Below the pieces are notes generated by a model. It was not told where the DNA came from, made no database searches, and saw nothing but the letters and a program-made list of their open reading frames with translations. A stretch of DNA of 64,000 bases from contig CM040442.1 in NCBI GenBank assembly GCA_022749755.1, positions 8,034,457-8,098,456 of the forward strand. Direction: 5' to 3'. Source of the stretch: Azadirachta indica (Eukaryota; Streptophyta; Magnoliopsida; Sapindales; Meliaceae). Positions 60,000 to 64,000 of this stretch are shown here, in pieces; the first letter of the stretch is position 1; each line of letters opens with the position of its first letter. The translations under genes and the position numbers were made by a program.

Positions 60000-61720
60000 T
60001 ACCGCCGAAATAAAATCTCTCTCACTCTTCGCCATTTTTCTTCTTTCACTGATAAGTGAAGTCCTTCTATTTTCTTTTAATTTATTGAAAGATTTTCTTC
60101 TTTTAGCTTTATGATAACTTCGTGTTCCTTGTCTTCCAAGATTCTGGAAATATATATACTTGATTTCATGAACTAATATGTTTATTTGGGTATTCTTGTA
60201 GTCATGATCATCCTTCGCTTGATGAGTTTGTGATTTAACTGGCTAATTTTCAAGATTGAGACTCTAATCATGATCCCACTCTATCTTTAATTTGTTTATG
60301 TGTTGTTTGATATGAACTTGAGTTTGATGCGTTATGTGATAGAATAATGTCTACGTACGTGCAAAGGTTTCTGCCTTCAGGATTGGTAAGAGAATGGCTG
60401 ATGATCGAAAATGTTGATGATAGCTATATTCCATCCACTTCTACTTCCCGACAACAACGGACCAATGAAGATGTTGGGGGCAATAGAGATGGCGAAAGTT
60501 CCAGACAAAATGCAACTGACGTTTCTAATCCTGCTCAGAACATGCCTGGTTCAACCTGTTTATGAATGATCATTTAGCCCTTACATCAAAGGGCTGAGCC
60601 AGAATCTAGAATTTGGCGGGTAAAATAATAATTTAATTTTTTTAAATTCAAAAAGTTAATAAATAAATATTAAAAAATAATATTATTATTTAATGTCAAT
60701 AATACATATAAATAAAAAATTATTAAAACATACTAACTTAGTCAAAATTAAAAAAAGATTTTCATGTTCTTTAAAAAAATAGATAAATATATCGTGCTAT
60801 TTTATTGTAATTGAAATAACATAATATACAAAATAAATTAATAACCCATATACAATAAACTTAAATAATGCATCAATTTAAAATACTCATATAAAAATAT
60901 TTTTAAAATAGTAACATTTTATTTTTAAGAATCTTTTCCCTTATCATGAGTTAAAAAAGAGAAAAAATTAAGAAAATTAACAAGTTAAAGCGTTTTTTAT
61001 TATTTCGTTAGAGGTCTATGATATGTGTGTGTATGTCATAAAAATTTTATTCTTATAAAAAAAAGGTTTTTAAATACATAGCTTTTATTATAAGGAAAAG
61101 ATTTTCATAAATTATATATTTTTTACATAAGAAAAAGATTTCTTATTACATGGAGGATCAAATTAAATAAATAATTTTTTAAAGAAAAATTATTTTTAAA
61201 TAAAGTATTAATAAATAGATAAGGTCATTATTTAAAATTTTAAAAAAATATGTTTAATTAATTTATTATTATATAATTTAAAAATAAATAATTGCAAATA
61301 TAAAAAATAGAAATAAATTTTAATAAATTAATTTTACTCTAAAAGTATCCAATTTTAAAAAACAAATTTGAGAAAGTCCAACAGATATTTTTCATCTTTA
61401 ATTAATAAGATTATAAAAAAATTAATATTTTATTAAATTTTTTGGTGTGGCCGGGGGCCGTGGCCCCCTTAGGTTCCCGAAGAGCTTGGCCACTGGTTCC
61501 AGTTATTACTGCCATGCCAGTGGATTCATTTTAAGTTTATTCCTCGCATTTAAAAAATTCTCCAGTAAATAACAAATTAATGTGAAATCTTGAACAGGGA
61601 TTTTGGAGGGAACATGGATGCAGGACCCACAATTCCAAGATTTCCAAGTATCCCAACAGTACTTCTTATACCATTTTGATATGCCACATTTTACCATACT
61701 GATCGATACTGATCAATTGT
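60000..61720 (+). pseudogene. 5' part of an LDLNQP-family gene, second copy, interrupted
   Basis: Parallel to 45060-46250: leader sequence, acceptor CTGCCTTCAG (about 60380), then GATTGGTAAGAGAATGGCTG. The ATG frame of the expected MADD start hits stops after MADDRKC. The frame QQRTNEDVGGNRDGESSRQN followed by AQNMPGS is still open. The copy is cut by an insertion (60574-61496), after which the paralogy resumes at GTTCCAG..AGTGGATTCATTTTAA and continues to FGGNMDAGPTIPRFPSIPT (about 61600-61660). Together with 62576-63108 it may be the remains of one gene. Confidence 0.5.
60574..61496. mobile_element. Non-autonomous element inserted in the LDLNQP-family copy
   Basis: About 920 bases absent from the paralogue at 46010-46030, where CATTTAG is followed directly by TTCCGGGTAGTA. 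The left end has GGGCTGAGCCAGAATCTAGA and the right end GGCCGTGGCCCCCTTAGG..GAGCTTGGCCACTGG, words I know from a common plant element whose ends read CAGTGGCGGAGCCAG. The interior is AT-rich with no ORF. No clear target duplication is seen, so the superfamily is left open. Confidence 0.55.
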
Positions 61721-62454
61721 TGATTACTTGCCCCACATAAAAGCTCTCTTTCAGGAATTGTTTGTTTTTTAAAATATGAATATAATTATTTAAATATTTA
61801 AAAATTATTTATTTTTTAATTTATATATAATTATTTAATAAAAATACGTACATATACTTAAATTAAAAATTTTAACATAAATTTAAATGAATAAATATTT
61901 TAATAATTTAATATTTTTATTATTAAAATATATCTTTATTTTATTAAATTATTTATTAACAAAATTAAAATTTCAATTAATTCTTTTTAACATATCTTTT
62001 TTTTATCTTAAGTCATTTCTACTTGTCTTCTCAAATTTAATTATTTTATATTTTTATTATTATAATAAATTTATATATTTTACATAATTATAATTATATT
62101 ATAAGTTATTATTTTTATTGATTTTATATCATCGATGAAAAATTATTTTTTTAAAAAAATATATATCAAACAAATAAATAATATACATACTAATATAATT
62201 TATTAATTTTTTATTTATTATTATATAATATAAATCAAAATTATTTAAATATAAACATATTATTTAAAAAGGTATATATATCAAAATATCAATTTTTAAA
62301 CTTTTTATTTTGTCAAAGCAAACAATTTAATACTTATTTTTAAATATTTTTAAATAAAAAATAAACATATCACTCAAATTTAGATTTTAATTAAATTCAA
62401 ATTCTAGTAATGTTTAGAATTCGGACCAACAAAAAAAATCGTTACCTGTATATT
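61721..62454. other. AT-rich segment with possible terminal inverted words
   Basis: GGAATTGTTTGTTTTTTAAA at about 61755 and a reverse-complement TTAAATTGTTTGCTTTGACA at about 62335 face each other around some 580 bases of A/T-rich DNA, absent from the paralogous 46250-46340. It may be a second small element in this copy. No gene. Confidence 0.3.
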
Positions 62455-62575
62455 TATTGAATTTTACAATTAGTTCACTTTGATGCTACATTATTTTTGG
62501 ACATGTTACCGCAATATTCGTAGTTGACTTTTAAGTGGCATTCAAATGTTAACTATGAGGTTAATTAAATTTCAG

Positions 62576-63108
62576 TTAGCGAGGGTAGTGCTGCTCAAGT
62601 TGCTAATGCAAGTACTTTTGCGACAGAATTTTGTTAAGAGGTAGTGGACTTGCTCAAGCTTCCAATGCTGCAAACCAATGCTCTCACAGTTGGTCTTGCG
62701 GGTCAGTGCACAACTACATCCGAAAACCCTTCAGTGCTCGGTCCTGTCTCAGTACTCCAAGCCCAGACTGCTGCTGCTTCTCTGTCTCATTTGCTTGATC
62801 TCAATCAACCCTTACCCCAGACTGCTGCTGCTTCTCTGTCTCATTTGCTTGATCTCAATCAACCCTTACCCCATACTGCTGCCTCATTCCCATCCACACC
62901 TCAGCAAACTGTTGATTATATTCAGAACTTTTCCCAGACTGATGCTCCCTCATCTTCATTCCAGACTGCTGCTTCTCCCCCATCATCCACACTTCAAACT
63001 GTTGAATTTTTCTTCAGAACTTTTTCCCAGACTCCTGCTCTCTCATCTTCAGTCCACATGCAGTTCCTCCTGGTCTCCTTACTAAATTTACATGATATTA
63101 TAATATGA
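62576..63108 (+). pseudogene. LDLNQP-repeat gene fragment (3' part), plus-strand copy
   Basis: An exon after TTTCAG (62570-62575) reads SEGSAAQVANASTFATEFC and stops at TAA. From 62644 another frame is open for 155 codons: VLQAQTAAASLSHLLDLNQP, LPQTAAASLSHLLDLNQPLP, then QTVDYIQNFSQTDAPSSS and QTVEFFFRTFSQTPALSSSV, ending in non-coding sequence. The first ATG in this frame is at 62665. It clearly shares its repeats with 58716-59390 (minus) and 48524-49028 (minus), but no RING exon follows within the next kilobase. It could still be an internal exon of a gene continuing beyond the window (see 63924); the frame break argues for a relic. Confidence 0.5.
62764..62871 (+). repeat. Perfect 54-bp tandem duplication encoding QTAAASLSHLLDLNQPLP
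   Basis: Units 62764-62817 and 62818-62871 are identical over all 54 bases, and the next bases start a third, partial unit (CATACTGCTGCC). The length is a multiple of three, so the reading frame is kept. Identity implies a recent event. Confidence 0.9.
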
Positions 63109-63923
63109 TATGAATTTATGAGTCGAAGCAAGTAAGTAATATCTACAATATACAAATTATTAAAATCTAATAATTATATTACAAATATAAAATCATTCTA
63201 ATTAATTTCAACCGAATTTTTAGTTCAAAGAAATTATTTTGCTGTAAAGTTTAATCATCACAACTACCTTGGCTTCAAGTTAATGCTTGTAAATAAATGC
63301 TTGTATTACTATGCTGTAAATTGCAAGTAAATTCTCTTACTTAATAACATAATTTATTTATTTCATTTGCATTAAATCATCTCTAATTTTTATTGAAATA
63401 AGGAAAGAAATTTAATATTAAAAAATTAATTTGATCAATTAAAATTTGCTGACTACCAACAACTACATGTCAACTACCGACATGCACCCTTTTTTACTTT
63501 TCATATTTTCTTAAGCAAGCCTCAAAACTAATTTAATTTATACCTTTTATTTGAATTTGAAACAATCATAATATTTAAAATATAATATTAGTAAAATTTA
63601 AATTATGTGATATAATTTTTCTTTACATTGTTCTTCCTTTTCCTATGGGATTTAACCCAAAGAAGGTTAGAGTAAATAGAAATTAAAAAGAAAAAGAAAA
63701 AAAATTCATAGGTATTATACAATACAATATATGATTCATTAAAAAGCAATGTTATAATTTTCACTTTCATGAGTACAATGATTCAAGTGTAGCACAGAAT
63801 TAGGTTTTGTGATTATGGGAGCTAAAAGAATATATAATTAAAAATTTGTAGAGGTTAAATTACGAAATTCTTATTTTCAAAATGTAATAATAGTGTTTAA
63901 TTTCTAAATAATTTTTTTTGCAG
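63109..63923. other. AT-rich DNA, intron or intergenic
   Basis: No coding frame recognised. It could be an intron leading to the exon at 63924. Confidence 0.3.
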
Positions 63924-64000
63924 GCCGACACCCTAAAATGCTTCATTCGAGGATCAGTTTTCACAATAATCTTCATGGTAGAAAACAACTTCAACTTCAA
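63924..64000 (+). CDS. Possible exon running off the window end
   Basis: After a strong pyrimidine tract and acceptor (ATTTTTTTTGCAG, 63911-63923) one frame stays open to the end: RHPKMLHSRISFHNNLHGR, then KQLQLQ. No domain can be named from 25 residues. It may belong to the plus-strand LDLNQP-family gene or to the next gene. Confidence 0.3.

Noticed and set aside
1..64000. tRNA or rRNA genes.
   Set aside because: Scanning for the tRNA T-loop (GTTCGANTC) and for rRNA-like GC-rich blocks gave nothing convincing.

Overview
The window is plant nuclear DNA from a eudicot. Introns are short and AT-rich with GT..AG borders, intergenic DNA is very AT-rich with many (TA)n tracts, and the gene families present (DUF247, LRR receptor kinase, CC-NB-LRR, plant F-box/LRR, PIG-F) are typical of plants. 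A woody rosid such as Citrus is my guess from the look of the F-box family; the sequence does not prove it.

Layout. 0-13 kb holds the 3' end of an unrecognised gene (82-284), relics of a GRF-type zinc finger and of an ankyrin-repeat gene, a DUF247 gene broken by a frameshift (5769-7051), and several duplicated non-coding blocks. One of these blocks is a tandem duplication of what looks like the DUF247 promoter and leader. 15.1-18.6 kb carries an intact two-exon LRR receptor-like kinase of the At2g24130 type with a non-RD kinase domain. 22.0-25.2 kb carries an intact single-exon CC-NB-LRR resistance gene. Its 5' end and about 1.8 kb of upstream DNA are repeated in tandem, leaving a start-less fragment at 26.9 kb. 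28.8-35 kb is a gene-poor AT-rich stretch.

35.1-36.7 kb encodes a secreted repeat protein of 442 residues in two exons: a signal peptide ending ..SAHARTMP, then about ten repeats of the form [Y/I/F]-G-R-x-K-x-S-P-P-P-P separated by SS-x-SPTQ spacers. It resembles precursors of hydroxyproline-rich systemins and is the most interesting single gene here. 39.7-43.3 kb holds a complete eight-exon PIG-F gene (GPI-anchor biosynthesis), the one obvious housekeeping gene.

45-64 kb is a rearranged cluster built from two families: an F-box/LRR family, and a lineage-specific family with Gln/Thr/Ser/Pro-rich repeats, LDLNQP (EAR-like) motifs and a C-terminal RING-like finger. It includes three tandem copies of an F-box 5' end with its promoter, an F-box/LRR pseudogene with nonsense codons and frameshifts, and an inverted F-box exon beside a fold-back palindrome. 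It also has an apparently intact chimeric gene (48221-49028) joining the F-box start to the repeat/RING part, and broken copies of the LDLNQP genes on both strands. One copy is interrupted by an insertion of about 0.9 kb whose empty site is visible in its paralogue.

Taken together, the receptor kinase, the NLR, the DUF247 relic and the candidate defence-peptide precursor make this a fast-evolving, defence-flavoured neighbourhood with much local duplication. That functional link between neighbours is inference.
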